Shown here piece after piece: positions 43,073 to 53,537 of a stretch of 53,537 nucleotides of DNA. The position numbers were made by a program, and so were the translations under genes. Under the pieces are notes generated by a model. That model was not told the origin of the DNA, ran no database searches, and saw only the letters and a list, made by a program, of their open reading frames with translations. Every line of letters begins with the position of its first letter. Within the stretch, counting starts at the first letter, position 1. The DNA comes from Perkinsus olseni (Eukaryota; Perkinsozoa; Perkinsida; Perkinsidae): NCBI GenBank assembly GCA_013115135.1, contig JABANP010000373.1:1-53537 (forward strand). The letters run 5' to 3'.

Positions 43073-44202
43073 TCAAAGGGCTTCAAGACTCGGAGTCCGA
43101 ACTGAAAAGCGAGTTCCTCGAATGATGCCTTGTTCGACTGCAAGGTGATGCGGTTCGCTGGTGCTGTAGCTGTATAGACGCGAAGTATGTACGAGTGGAG
43201 CTGGTGCTTCCATATCGGTGTCATGAACCAAAGTGAATCCATATGTACTATCCCCCGTCATGAGTCATGACTCACGATCGATACTGTCCGTGCTGTTGAT
43301 CTCGAACGAGTGGCGCAGGGTATGACTCTCAAATCCCAGCATGGCACACTGCGTACCCCGTAATGGAAATTCCAACAAGGGGATCAGCGGCGAACCGTTC
43401 ACATAGATCAGGATGCTGCTGGACTATGAAGAAAGCTCTTCTCGGATAGTGACGACCGTGAGCATGAAGCTTGACTCGCTCCATGTGGTTTGCAGAATCA
43501 AGCGGCGCGTAAATGAATACCACCCGAGCCTACCTTGTTTCATCGCGTTTGGTGGGGTGAAAGTCTCAACGGGGCCGAGTAAGCCCTAAAGGCATCGCCT
43601 ATCATGTTTCTAAGATCAACTCGGAGTCAACCATATTGTGAAACTGACTTCAAGCCTTTTACACCTTCCGTGGCACGCCATACTGCTAGTGTCAGCGAGG
43701 GGGGCATCGGGGTCGAAATCGCAGTTGAAAGAGTATCACGCATATTAAGCCGAATCTTGCAAGTTGCAAAGCTTCTCGGCTGGGATCTTCGCGCTCACGA
43801 GCCAGTCACTCACTGGAACAGACGGTTGTTCTAGAAGGTCAATACCTATACATGCCCGATCACCGACATACCAGAATGGAGCGAGATTCAAGCGACCATG
43901 GGGCCCTCGCTCCCAGCCACGCACTCGCTAATGCCTTCATGAAGAATCAGTCTCCGAGTCAGCATAACACCGGCTTGGAGACCTAGGTTAAACTATGCAG
44001 CAAGTCTTCTTCAAGAAAAATTGCTGAGCCACGTGATACAGGAAAGCGAGGAGGCCTTAACGATAGATGGTGCATCCTTTAGCAGCTCGACAGCTGTACT
44101 GACGACGCAAGATAAAAGTTCGCTTGCACTGCAGATTCCGCAGAGGACTATGAGTCTCAACTTGAGCCTCTCAAGGCCAGAAGACTTCGACGTTGTCCTC
44201 AT
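43073..44202 (-). CDS. Unresolved multi-exon gene of unknown function
   Basis: Several minus-strand frames look coding but were not joined. From 5' to 3': 44011-44202 (from an ATG; ends SLSCITWLSNFS), a frame near 43800-43840 (VSDWLVSAKIPAEKLCNLQD), a frame near 43640-43730 (DPDAPLADTSSMACHGRCKR), 43329-43523 (ends VGISITGYAVCHAGI) and 43073-43261. No domain is recognised. It may be one gene or two. Confidence 0.3.
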
Positions 44203-44607
44203 ACTGAGAGCAGAACATCACAACGCCCTATGGCCCAATGAGAATATTCGAACCTCCGAGTCCTCAGGGGAGAGACCTCATCCACGATGGGAATTGAGTC
44301 CCCGTTCAAGATGACTCTGACAAGACCTATAGACTCGGAACCCAACACGCACCAAGAGTGAAAGGAGACAATTAAATTGTCGGTATTGGCACAATTCCAT
44401 GAGTCCGACCATCAGGTCGATACTTCGCAGCTTGATCCCAATACTAATGGTACACTGCAGGCTTCTCTATATCGCAAACATTGCAGCCCTAGGACACGCC
44501 ATCGTAAATGACCCCCGAGCTATGCTACGCAACAAGAACAGAGAAATGAGGTAAATTTTAAAATTAGCGATAATTAGATAAATTGTACTGTAGCTGCCAT
44601 CTCCTTT
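44203..44607. other. Intergenic region 3' of the kelch-RING gene
   Basis: Contains the 3' end of the kelch-RING gene and probably the 5' side of the next minus-strand gene. No motif seen. Confidence 0.4.
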
Positions 44608-47600
44608 TCAGCCGTCATAAGTAACAATGACTTGCCGTATTGGACTCCTGCACACCGGGCACATGCTCAGCTGCTCAGTGCAACCATGACAGACAACACG
44701 ATGTGCGCAGTCCAAGAGCACTGTGTCGATAGCTCTGTCGAAACATATCTGATCGAAGGGATACTTCACGTCTCCATACACCTCATCAGAGCTAAATTGG
44801 GGAGTATGTGGATCGACTATTTCGTGATCGAAAGACGAATGTTATTCTACGCCGAGCCGACAAGCCAAATGCTAATATCTCATTGAGAGAATTCGACTTG
44901 ACATTCCGGAGACCAGCAGCTAATTACCGAATGAAACTCACAGCGCAAATAAATGCTACAATTGCCTCACCAACCAAACCTTCCCAAAAATCCCAATGAG
45001 ATTGCGATGTCATTTAGCCCACCTTGCACAAATTCTGTTCCTCCAAATTAGCCAATCTCGTTTCCAACTCCGATATGCGAGCTCTCATCCTCAGTTGTTC
45101 ATCTGTATCCTTGCCGGCAACGCTCGTGTCCACGGCAGGCATTGCTGTGCCTTGATCGGGCTGTTGGTCCGGATTGCTAGTCCAACCATTGTCATGACCG
45201 TCATCATCAGTGAGCTCACGGAGAGGTGCTCTCGACGAGCCCCGTCCCATAGTGAGCCGCTTCCGCCGCCCTTTCTCGGCTCGGCTCACCTCCTCAATCA
45301 ATGGAATACCTGATTACCGCGACCGCTGTACACCCTTTGAAGCTACAGAATCCGCACTGGTTCGAAAACTCCGACTAGCTGTGCTCGCATCTATAGTGAC
45401 AAAATATCTACCTGTTGCGTGAGGATATTTGACCCACAACATGAGTATGAGGAAGGACCTCCGCGACCAGCAGGCAACCCCGTAGCCACTTACACCAGAT
45501 ATCGTTCCTTCTAACCCCATCGAAGCCGCCGATGATGTACATGAACCCGTTGTACATGACAGCCTGATGGAACGTGCGGGCCGATGGGGACGGGTCTCCC
45601 CACGTCTTTACTCTGGACCAGACTCCTGCGACAAACTATCTCCGGAAGAACTGGGAGCCGGGGAAATACCACATGCGATCGAAGAGGGTGGGGGTTCACT
45701 AGTAACCCTTGGGGATTCCGCACACTTAACAAAACGAAAATGAAGGTTAGCTATCCCCTTAGTGAAAAAGAATTTCGGAGAAAATCGCATCTCTGTATTA
45801 CTTGTCTCGAAGTTGAATTCACAAAGATCTGAGAAGCGCTCTTGTTTTTTGTCGACTCCACCAAAAATGAACATACAGCAGCCGTAAACAACTGAAAGTG
45901 ATGAACAACCCGTGCCGATAAATCGGAAGGCTTTCATCCCGAGCCGCTACCTGCACTATGCCTGTATCTACTACTAACAATCTCGCCACGCCCCGGCACG
46001 GACAACCAATTCTGAGATTCTGTCGAATATTCACACCTAAGATTGCATACCGTCTTGTTCGTTGACAACAGCTGCTGCGGAAGCTCAGGATTATTACAAG
46101 TCATCGAGAGTATCGTGTCCGTTCCATCCACCAAACACATACATCGACCTGCACAGAATCCACATATCGAAGGCTGTTGGCTACCACCGGTCAGCCTACG
46201 TGTTATACATAACCGCTGTGTGCCCGAACCGCCCCAGTGGCTCGTTGCCCGGACTAACGGCCGTCCAAGATTCATCTTCGGTGTTGAAACTGAAGTCACG
46301 CTGTACCGAAAATTCAATCTATGTGGCTGAGTCGGTGTCCAACGGAAGAGCGACGGAAGAGTCCCTCGCGACTGTTCACAACACTGAGTCCTAGCTGGAA
46401 GAGGTCCCGAGTTCGATCCCTAGTCCATGCATATTACATGTGTAAATCCTGATACCTTGATCGCCCATCAAATCCGCCAAACACATATATGTTTGACCTA
46501 AAAACAAGAGGCTGATGGCCCTCGCCAAATTTTCTCCCCGCTGCTCCCGCAAGCCAGGCGGGGTACCGTAATAAGTATCGTCACAGACCGCGCACTGGCT
46601 CTCCCAGAATGTCGTCGAAGAGGCGCAAAAGAAGATGAAACAAAACCATGACCCGTTCCATACTACCTCAATATGCAGCAGGTATGATCCGTCCGCGGCG
46701 ATGGCGGATAACCCCGTCTAGGTTTCACGAGTGTCCACTGAAGAAGAGTAACAATACCATCAACCAGACAGCAGTTCAGACCCGGCACGAATGTTCAATC
46801 ACAAGGATACCGAATGGGATGGAAAACCTAGCGGAGCGGAGTCTGACCACGTAAATCAGATGAAACTGTTCCGACACGGCTGAACTTCTATCCAGTATAC
46901 CGATGCCCGACGTGATTCAATACACCTTTCAAGAACCGCGTTCGGACTCACTGCAGTGAGCTATGATCTGCAGTGCTTAGAAAGATGGTACCACACTTTC
47001 ACGAATTCGCGATCGAAGAACCAGTGTGCGCGTCACTAGATGATTGTTGCAGCCAATTATGCTCGTTTCCCATCATTACAGTCCCCTTCGCTAAGTTAAG
47101 CTTCCACATGTCATTGAAATACTCCCCTTCCTTCTTCGTGTATCCACCAAACAAATACAGAAAGTCCTTGTAAACCACAGCCTTACTACCGCTCCTCGCT
47201 GCAGGCTGAGGGCTTGACGTGGGCACCTTGCACCACATCTGTGTCGAGAAGTCGAACCTGAAAAAAATTGTACTCTCAGGCTCCGAAAGAATTCTAAGTG
47301 AGCTTCATACTTATAGACATCGTTTTGTCGAGCATGTTCATCTGTGCCGCCAAAAACGAACAAGTGCTTCCCCCACACCACCGCCGCATGTCCTGTTCTC
47401 CCGCTCAGATCGTTCCCCGTAGCATTCTTCGTCTCAACCCTCTGCCACTTGCATAGATCCTCAGGCATCACAACCGGCGGAGGCTCACAATTCGAAGACA
47501 TATCGCAACAGGTGCAAGATTCCTGCTGGCAATGGGAAGGCACCATATCGCGGGAAGGAGCCGCGGGCTCGTGTCGATTCAGCGCAGCAGCCCTCTGTCT

Positions 47601-49579
47601 TAGACCCTCTTCCATCGCGACTCGATACATATCATTCTGCCGGCGGCCATCGAGCCCCCCTATGAGGTAGAGCGTGCCTGATAAACGCACGGAAGTATGA
47701 TGATTGTGAACGCAGGGAATGCCACATGGAAAAATGAGGCCACTATGACACATGCGTAGTGGCCTCATTTTCGCGAGTTGCATTCTCTTCGTTCTAAACT
47801 GTAACACCAACTAACTGATGAAATGAAAAGATGGTGAGAAACGGGGCACGGAGGAGGCGAGAAGATACAAGCCACACTAAGATAAGTTCCGAGGGATGAA
47901 CCGTGAGAAGGCACATGAAATTACGGCAACTATGATAGGGAATGTTCCATGAAAAGCAGGCGGAGCGAAGCATAAGTTACTACCATGCCAGACTCTGCAT
48001 TTGTGGAACGTCCGTCCAGTAGGAATCTCTCCTGTGACGTCAAGCTTGGACCACACCCCGGTGTTGAGATTCAGTTCCGCCAGCTCATTGAAACGATGCT
48101 GCTCCTTATCTACTCCACCAAATACGATCATGCTGTCATCAATAACCACGCATCCATGTCGGTATCGTGGACGGGGGACAACGCCACGCTGGGCTACAGG
48201 GTACCTTATACACAAAGATACTCCTCAACATATCTTCGCGTATCTTCACGCACAGCGAAGGATCGATGAGATGCTGTAATAGATTCAACAATGAACTTGG
48301 AGTCAGTGCGATGTAATATTTTGAACGCGCAAATTCTGATTTACGGGAGCGCGCCCGAAAATTAGTCAGGTTTTTTTACTAACTGAACTTCCGTAGGTGA
48401 TTACCCTAGGCACACAGCCAGTTTTTAGTTCCATCACGTACCGAATAATACACGAGATATTTTATGTGACATATTTTTGAGGATGTGCTTTCAGGAGCGC
48501 AAACAGAGTTCGAGAGGAGCCTTAGGGAGACGCAGCTCCGCCCTTCAGACTTTATTCTAACTCTGGGCCCCCACTACCATCTCCCAGAAGGGAAGTTGAA
48601 CTCCCACAACTCATTGAGCGTATCATGTCCATCCCACCCACCAAAGACGTACATACAAGAGCCATGAACCACCGCCGAATGACCAAATCTTGGACTCGGG
48701 CACTCCTGCCCCGTGGCCGCTCGAGTAGCTGGTCCATCCACCAGCTCCCATCTCGCCATCGGGGACCCCTCTCGGAACGCCCCATGCGCTGGCAACTCCA
48801 TCGTACTCACATCATTGTAGCGATTTCTTCCGTCAAAACCGCCAAACGTGTAAACACTACCCTCGTAGAGAACCATCGAGTGGTCGGTCCTTCGCGAAGG
48901 TACATCACCGGCAGCGGTCAACATTGTCCACGTGTGATAGAGGGGGTTGAACGCCCAAGTGTCGTTGAAGTAGTCGCCGTCCTTCTTAGTGTAGCCACCA
49001 AAAATATAAACTATTCCTTCGTACACGACAGATCGAGCGCCCGATCTGGCCGGAGGTTCGCTAACGTGCCCGCCGTGGCATCGCTGGACCTGAATCGCAT
49101 CTGAGACGCACTACCTTAGCTGCGAATTCCAAAACCCAGTCAGCATAATTGATGCTTCTCTACGTTACACGACCGACGGGACAGGAGCCGGTCGAAACAA
49201 CATCTGATTCGCGTGATGGTCGAAGTTCTGATGACTCCTAGACAACTTGAACCACCCCGAGAGTTTCCAACTATTAGTGATTTTTATGGAGCTGATCATT
49301 GCAGTACCCGTTGTTGCCTACCATAACACGCTCCCACTCCTGTCTTGTGCATGAGTAACAGTACACATCGCACTTTCTGCTTTCTCCATCCGTACCACCG
49401 AAGAGGTATATACGGTCGCCGACACTCGCGCAGCAATGCCCTGTACGAGGCGTGAATACTTCACCGGTGGTCCGAACCTTCTCCCATTTAAAGGTGACCG
49501 GGGACGGCCTGGACGGCGATGGACTGCAGCTCATTGCCCTTGACGTGTCCGCCCGAGCTGATAGACTCATCCGCGACAT
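44608..49579 (-). CDS. Double kelch-propeller protein with C-terminal RING finger
   Basis: Fourteen phase-consistent exons give 845 aa: 49322-49579, 48578-49083, 47984-48204, 47311-47677, 47080-47257, 46667-46737, 46438-46497, 46200-46289, 46098-46148, 45951-46036, 45802-45891, 45494-45625, 45023-45309, 44608-44748. The first propeller (about residues 30-345) has six kelch repeats, marked in order by GGTDGESR, GGYTKKDG, GGFDGRNR, GGWDGHDT, GGVDKEQH and GGLDGRRQ. The exon at 47311-47677 carries the sixth repeat, a linker with CQQESCTCCDMSSNCEPPP, and the first repeat of a second set: GGTDEHAR, GGYTKKEG, GGFDGRSR, GGWNGHDT, GGVDKKQE, GGFDGVRR (to about 703). A charged, probably coiled-coil segment follows (ISELETRLANLEEQNLCK). 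The RING (about 797-845) is C3HC4: CKIC, LDCAHRVVCHGC, CPVC. Likely a ubiquitin ligase that binds its substrate with the propellers. Exon 2 could start at 49089. Confidence 0.87.
47731..47771. repeat. 15-bp transposon-end hairpin inside an intron
   Basis: AAAATGAGGCCACTA and TAGTGGCCTCATTTT form a perfect inverted repeat with an 11-base loop, inside the third intron (47678-47983) of the kelch-RING gene. It matches the repeated end motif beside the transposase-like gene at 28331-28373, so it is probably a very small relic of the same family. Confidence 0.7.
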
Positions 49580-51246
49580 TTGTGACGACAACTGGCGTAC
49601 GGGACCTGTCAAAAAAAGATATGCCCAACCACCGAAAGCGTCACTGAGGCGAAGTAAAGCTTGCTAACTTGTCGCCTTTCATAGCGAGCGTCTACATATC
49701 AGTACCAAATTATTCGTTACAGACAAGACCAACTATTGCGTATGAGCATTGAAGACGACACACTCGAAAAGCAGTCACAAAAGGGTCAGCGTTGTGGAAT
49801 CAGGCCTCAGTCGTCGAGCTACTACTTCCATCATTATTATCATCTCTGTTCCATGACGTAATAGACGATGGTGACGACTCCAGCCTTCTGAGGGGCCCGC
49901 CGTAATGAGAAGTGGCTGATGACCTCATGACGAAAGGAAGAAGATGATCTTTACAAAATCCACGAACTGCGCGGGCTGGCGGCGAGCGTAGTTGTAGAAG
50001 AGAAGAGAGGTAGTTTTGAAACGCTGCCGCCTAGTCGAAGAAGCCGCGAGAGAACCGATTCCGAACCAAGACAAGTGCCAAACTAGTATCGACCTACTAG
50101 TCAAACGCAATCCCAGTAAGAGGATATCACTCAAACGATAGTAGTCTAGGTCCTAGGAGTAGTGGTTTGAGCGCTCAGCACGTAATATCTAGTAGTTGCA
50201 AATACACCACGTCAAAAGCAGACTAATCGTAGTCAGTAGTCAGCTAATAGTTCACCAAAGAACCACTAGTCAACACCACTATAGACTGCGTTAGTTCTAT
50301 AGTACCGACTACCAACCGAACCGTCGTCAAACGCCTCAGGAAGTAGTTCGTGAGTAGTTCAACGATAGCAGTCGATTCAACGGTCAAGTAGTGCCTCAAA
50401 AAGCGGATAGTCCGTTTCAACAGATCTAGTCGTTTCATCCTGCTGCGCTGTACGGGAAGGGAATCGTTGGTCGTAGAAAAAGTAGAAGGTTCTTGATTTG
50501 GTGGTGTAGAAGGGGATCCTAGAGAATCATAGGAGAAAGCACGAGAGTTCGGGACCGTCCCTAATCGATTCATTCCCGACGACTGCATCAACAGAACACA
50601 ATGCGAAACCAACTAGATACGATGGCAATAGTCTAGAGGGCTAGGGTTCGATCCGAGAGAGTAGACTCGAGGAGCGAACGAGAGATAGATTGCAACGAGG
50701 TAGAGTAGAATCAATAGACAGGCTAGAGATTCAGATACTTAGCAGATACTCGATCTGAAGTACAGTTAGATCGCTCTAATATATAGAGTTCTCAGAACTT
50801 AGTTCTAAGCTTGGAGTGCTTCAGCGAAGCTAGCCGTTTCGAAGATCTTACAGTTTTAGATCTTCGGCGAGCGAAAAACTTCGTGGCGCCGTTGGACGGC
50901 ATATACCCCGCAAATGAATAGATCATTTCACTCATAGAATAACCTTAATTAATCATCAGATAGACAAAATAGATCATCGAATCAAAATGTTCACTAACCT
51001 AGTCGAGCTACGAGAGCTCTAGCTAAGCAAAAATAGAAAGAAGAGTACTTCATAGATCTTTCATCTTTCATCATCAGATGGTCTTCATAATGAATCCTCC
51101 TTGTCCTAGTCGTCAGAGTTAGACGTAGGAAGAGCCACCAGCAGATAGAGGGGTCGTTAGATACACATAAAAGAGTAGGCAGTCGCGTCGTAGGCAGAAA
51201 TCGTGTCACGCAGGGTTGCACGAAAACGACGCACTGAGAGCTATCG
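49580..51246. other. Region between kelch-RING gene and retroelement
   Basis: The left part holds the kelch-RING promoter. From about 50050 the base make-up changes, with many CTAGT and AGTAGT words like those in the integrase gene, so this is probably the 3' part of the retroelement. Minus-strand frame 50244-50612 is open (122 codons) without a known domain. No LTR boundaries were identified because only one copy would be in the window. Confidence 0.4.
50840..50866. repeat. 9-bp inverted repeat in retroelement 3' region
   Basis: CGAAGATCT and AGATCTTCG pair perfectly around a nine-base loop, close to a shorter inverted repeat AGTTCT-C-AGAACT near 50788-50800. A transcript hairpin is possible. 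Confidence 0.55.
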
Positions 51247-53265
51247 TTAGAGACCTAAACGCTCGAGCAGATTACGAGTACGCTCTAATAGAGAGCGAGT
51301 TAGCGGTCTCGTGGAAGAGGTAACATAGAGTAGTTGTGACCTGGAGACGTAGTACACAGTCTCAGGGTCCAATGTAGACAACACACCGGTGGTAGACAGA
51401 AGGGAGACAGGTCGTAGAGGTACGAGGTCAGAGCCAGAGACTACGTCGCCTAGAACTGCCAAACCTCGGTAAGTTGAACCATCGGTAGAAACAACCAACC
51501 AACCGGGATGAAGCTCCTTAGAAGGAGGAATTGAGGCACCTAGGATCAGCATGGACGACGTAGATGCCCTTGGTGGTTGGGTGGTAGTCGCACTTCTAAC
51601 GGTAGAAGGAGCGCTAGCTTCGGCAGATTGTAGATCCTCGTCAGCCGCAGCCGAACCGCCTTCTTCAAGAGGGGGGTGAGAAGAGCTAGATGAACTACCT
51701 TGCTGTGGATCCAGAGGGAGGTCTTGACAACCAGGTAGAGCAACAGAGCGTCGACGACTTCGGGTCGTAGAGACGTTATCTTGAGCTTGCCGAAGAAGAA
51801 TCTTGGACTGATCTGAGCCGTCGGTGCTAGCCGGCATAGTAGACAAGCCACCGGCAGCGTCTCGATAGACTCGGACGCCCTTCTCAAGATGGTCGCAGAC
51901 TAAACTCTGCAAGGCTCTGGCCGGAACCAAGTTCTTGAGCGAAGCGTAGATAAAGCCAGCCTGATCGGGACCACCTTCAATAGAGTTCCCATCACTGGAA
52001 ACTTGTAGGTTACCGCCATAGTCGTCCGGTAAGAGGATGCCGTCGAAGAGGTAAACCATTGAAGTTCCAGCTAGACGAACCACGGTGAGAGGGCCACGCC
52101 AACTAGAGTTTAGATGACCACCAATGTTGTTAGCCGCTTCGGTCATGTAAACCAGATCGTAGAGGCTCAACTTGTAGTCCTGGGGTGTCTCCTTGATAGA
52201 GCGTTCTCGAAGGTCAGCCTGCTTAGAGCGCCAACTATCGATGTACTCTTGAACGGTAACTTTAGTCTTCTCCTGGAGATCTGACAGAGCAGGTAGAAGA
52301 GACCGAACGTAGGGGAGATAGTCAACATTTAGATACTTGATCTCGAGCTTGTCCCAATCCACAGACGGGAAGTTAGTCGGAGGATCAGTAGGTAGCCGTT
52401 GACGATAAGCATAATGTAGAGCGCTAGGACTAATGGTAGACCAATGCCGAGGTGTAGAGTTGTAACACCTTATAGCCAGTAGATAGCTGTAGATGTAGTC
52501 CTCGGGGGTAGCACTCGACACCATAATTGCTCTAGACGTTTGGGCCAGATCACGATGAGACCTTTCCCAAAATGATAGATGCTGACTATAGCCAGGTAGA
52601 CTATATTGCCTAGTGCCGTGTTTGATCAGGATAGATCTGACGGCCTTAGTCAATATAGAGGTAATAGCTCGATCACTCACTAGAACGCTAGGGCTTCCGT
52701 GTTCACAGAAGATAGCGTGTAGAGCCATAGCGACAGTCTCGGCCTTAGAATTTCTCATAGGCCTGGCCGCAATATAGCCGCTCACAGCATCTTGGCAGAC
52801 CAGAACATAGTAGTCCTTGGACGGGTCTAGATTAGCATCCCCTTGAGAACTAGCGGACGCATTAGACGCACTAGACGACAGTCTCGAACGGTGGCGTGTA
52901 GAAGGTCGACCATAGGGACCGACAACGTCGACACCCACCAGCTGCCATAGCTGAGTCACAATCATGTCCTGGACATCGGAGTTCAAGTAGCGGATCGACT
53001 TAGACGCACGAGCACGAAGACATCGAGTGCAACTAGACGTGGTCTTGCGCACAGCAGTAGATATACCGCGAGCCGTGAACCGCTTCTTGATAATGGATCG
53101 CAGGCGGCGTTGACCTGGATGTCCAAAGGAGTAGTGGTAGATCCCGACTAAGATACACAGTACTTGATAAGCATATCTTGAGTTGCCGAGATAGATAGTT
53201 CCGCCATCATCAGAGTCGGTCTCGGAGTTAGAGCTGTACCAGCGCCGTTGGCGGAATAGGGCCAT
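51247..53265 (-). CDS. Ty3/gypsy-type integrase
   Basis: Open frame of 672 aa from the ATG at 53265. The zinc-binding HHCC domain is complete (H44, H49, C79, C82; YHYSFGHPGQRRL and SSCTRC). The catalytic core has D113 (LVGVDVVGP), D198 (LVSDRAITS) and E234 (SFWERSHRD), with 35 residues between the last two, the DD35E spacing. A GPY/F-like module follows (NSSWRGPLTVVRL). The last 250 or so residues are Ser/Thr-rich and of unknown role; no chromodomain was recognised. It integrates the reverse-transcribed element. Reverse transcriptase is not in the window and the frame upstream is broken by stops, so integrase is either encoded separately or this copy is partly decayed. Confidence 0.85.
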   Translation of the reverse strand: MALFRQRRWYSSNSETDSDDGGTIYLGNSRYAYQVLCILVGIYHYSFGHPGQRRLRSIIKKRFTARGISTAVRKTTSSCTRCLRARASKSIRYLNSDVQDMIVTQLWQLVGVDVVGPYGRPSTRHRSRLSSSASNASASSQGDANLDPSKDYYVLVCQDAVSGYIAARPMRNSKAETVAMALHAIFCEHGSPSVLVSDRAITSILTKAVRSILIKHGTRQYSLPGYSQHLSFWERSHRDLAQTSRAIMVSSATPEDYIYSYLLAIRCYNSTPRHWSTISPSALHYAYRQRLPTDPPTNFPSVDWDKLEIKYLNVDYLPYVRSLLPALSDLQEKTKVTVQEYIDSWRSKQADLRERSIKETPQDYKLSLYDLVYMTEAANNIGGHLNSSWRGPLTVVRLAGTSMVYLFDGILLPDDYGGNLQVSSDGNSIEGGPDQAGFIYASLKNLVPARALQSLVCDHLEKGVRVYRDAAGGLSTMPASTDGSDQSKILLRQAQDNVSTTRSRRRSVALPGCQDLPLDPQQGSSSSSSHPPLEEGGSAAADEDLQSAEASAPSTVRSATTTQPPRASTSSMLILGASIPPSKELHPGWLVVSTDGSTYRGLAVLGDVVSGSDLVPLRPVSLLSTTGVLSTLDPETVYYVSRSQLLYVTSSTRPLTRSLLERTRNLLERLGL

Positions 53266-53537
53266 CAGTATCTAGCGAACAGTGCTTAGATAGACGTTGG
53301 AAGACAGTCTTCCGTAGACCAAGGGAGCCGACAGCAGTTTTGCCCCTCGAGGTAGTCGCGGAACTTGGAGAGGTCGAGTGTCATTAGACTGGCATCGACG
53401 AGCACAAGACCGTTAGACGCCGTTGGAACTCAATATTGTCCAAGGTAGACTCAGAGGAGTCGGTGATGCCTTGTAGTGTCGACGAACTCAAGTAGAAGTC
53501 GAAGTTCCTCCTTCTCGTCGTCAGATAGATCTAAACC
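53266..53537 (-). pseudogene. Possible upstream pol remnant
   Basis: A minus-strand frame at about 53290-53420 reads GLVLVDASLMTLDL and then stops. VDAS resembles the first motif of gypsy RNase H, but the rest of that domain is not seen. It may be the decayed end of reverse transcriptase/RNase H, or chance. Confidence 0.25.

Noticed and set aside
45934..46330. Separate small proteins on both strands around 46 kb
   Set aside because: They are out-of-frame shadows of the small kelch exons once introns are placed.
47080..49579. Two separate kelch genes rather than one
   Set aside because: The exon 47311-47677 is open without a stop from the last repeat of the first set through the linker to the first repeat of the second set, and all exon phases match for one gene.

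Overview
This is eukaryotic nuclear DNA. The genes are split by many very short GT-AG introns (about 29-60 bp next to a few longer ones), tRNA genes carry internal Pol III promo­ters, and there is a Ty3/gypsy-type integrase. The gene types (mitochondrial EF-Tu, a RING-CH plus FHA protein, kelch-RING proteins) and the intron style suggest an alveolate protist, possibly a Perkinsus-like species. That taxonomic call is inference only.

Positions 1-20106 are almost entirely a tandem array of a 239-bp unit. Each unit holds one tRNA-Asp(GUC) gene and a 167-bp spacer. I count 77 full-length tRNA copies plus three partial ones. The array is interrupted once, at 16533-17757, by a 1.2-kb insertion that splits a tRNA in its anticodon arm. 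It ends in a two-copy 300-bp duplication built from unit spacer and flanking DNA (19990-20589). The window opens inside a tRNA, so the array continues to the left.

From 20.6 to 40 kb the DNA is ordinary genic sequence. It holds a RING-CH/FHA protein (21397-23304, minus), an unknown 316-aa protein (24655-26154, minus), a single tRNA-Gln(UUG), several unresolved exons, a transposase-like DNA-binding fragment (28366-28821, minus), a small charged protein divergent from a 12-exon mitochondrial EF-Tu gene (32744-36106, plus), an unresolved plus-strand gene (36659-38343), and a putative secreted protein (39079-39964, minus).

From 40.5 to 43.3 kb there is a MITE-like element with long terminal inverted repeats, then a dense cluster of short perfect inverted repeats, most with a single unpaired central base. 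From 44.6 to 49.6 kb lies a 14-exon minus-strand gene whose exon phases all agree. It encodes an 845-aa protein with two six-repeat kelch propellers, a cysteine-containing linker, a probable coiled coil and a C-terminal C3HC4 RING. The right end (51247-53265, minus) is a gypsy-type integrase with a complete DD35E triad. All gene models were assembled by eye from frames, splice sites and phase; none was tested against transcripts.
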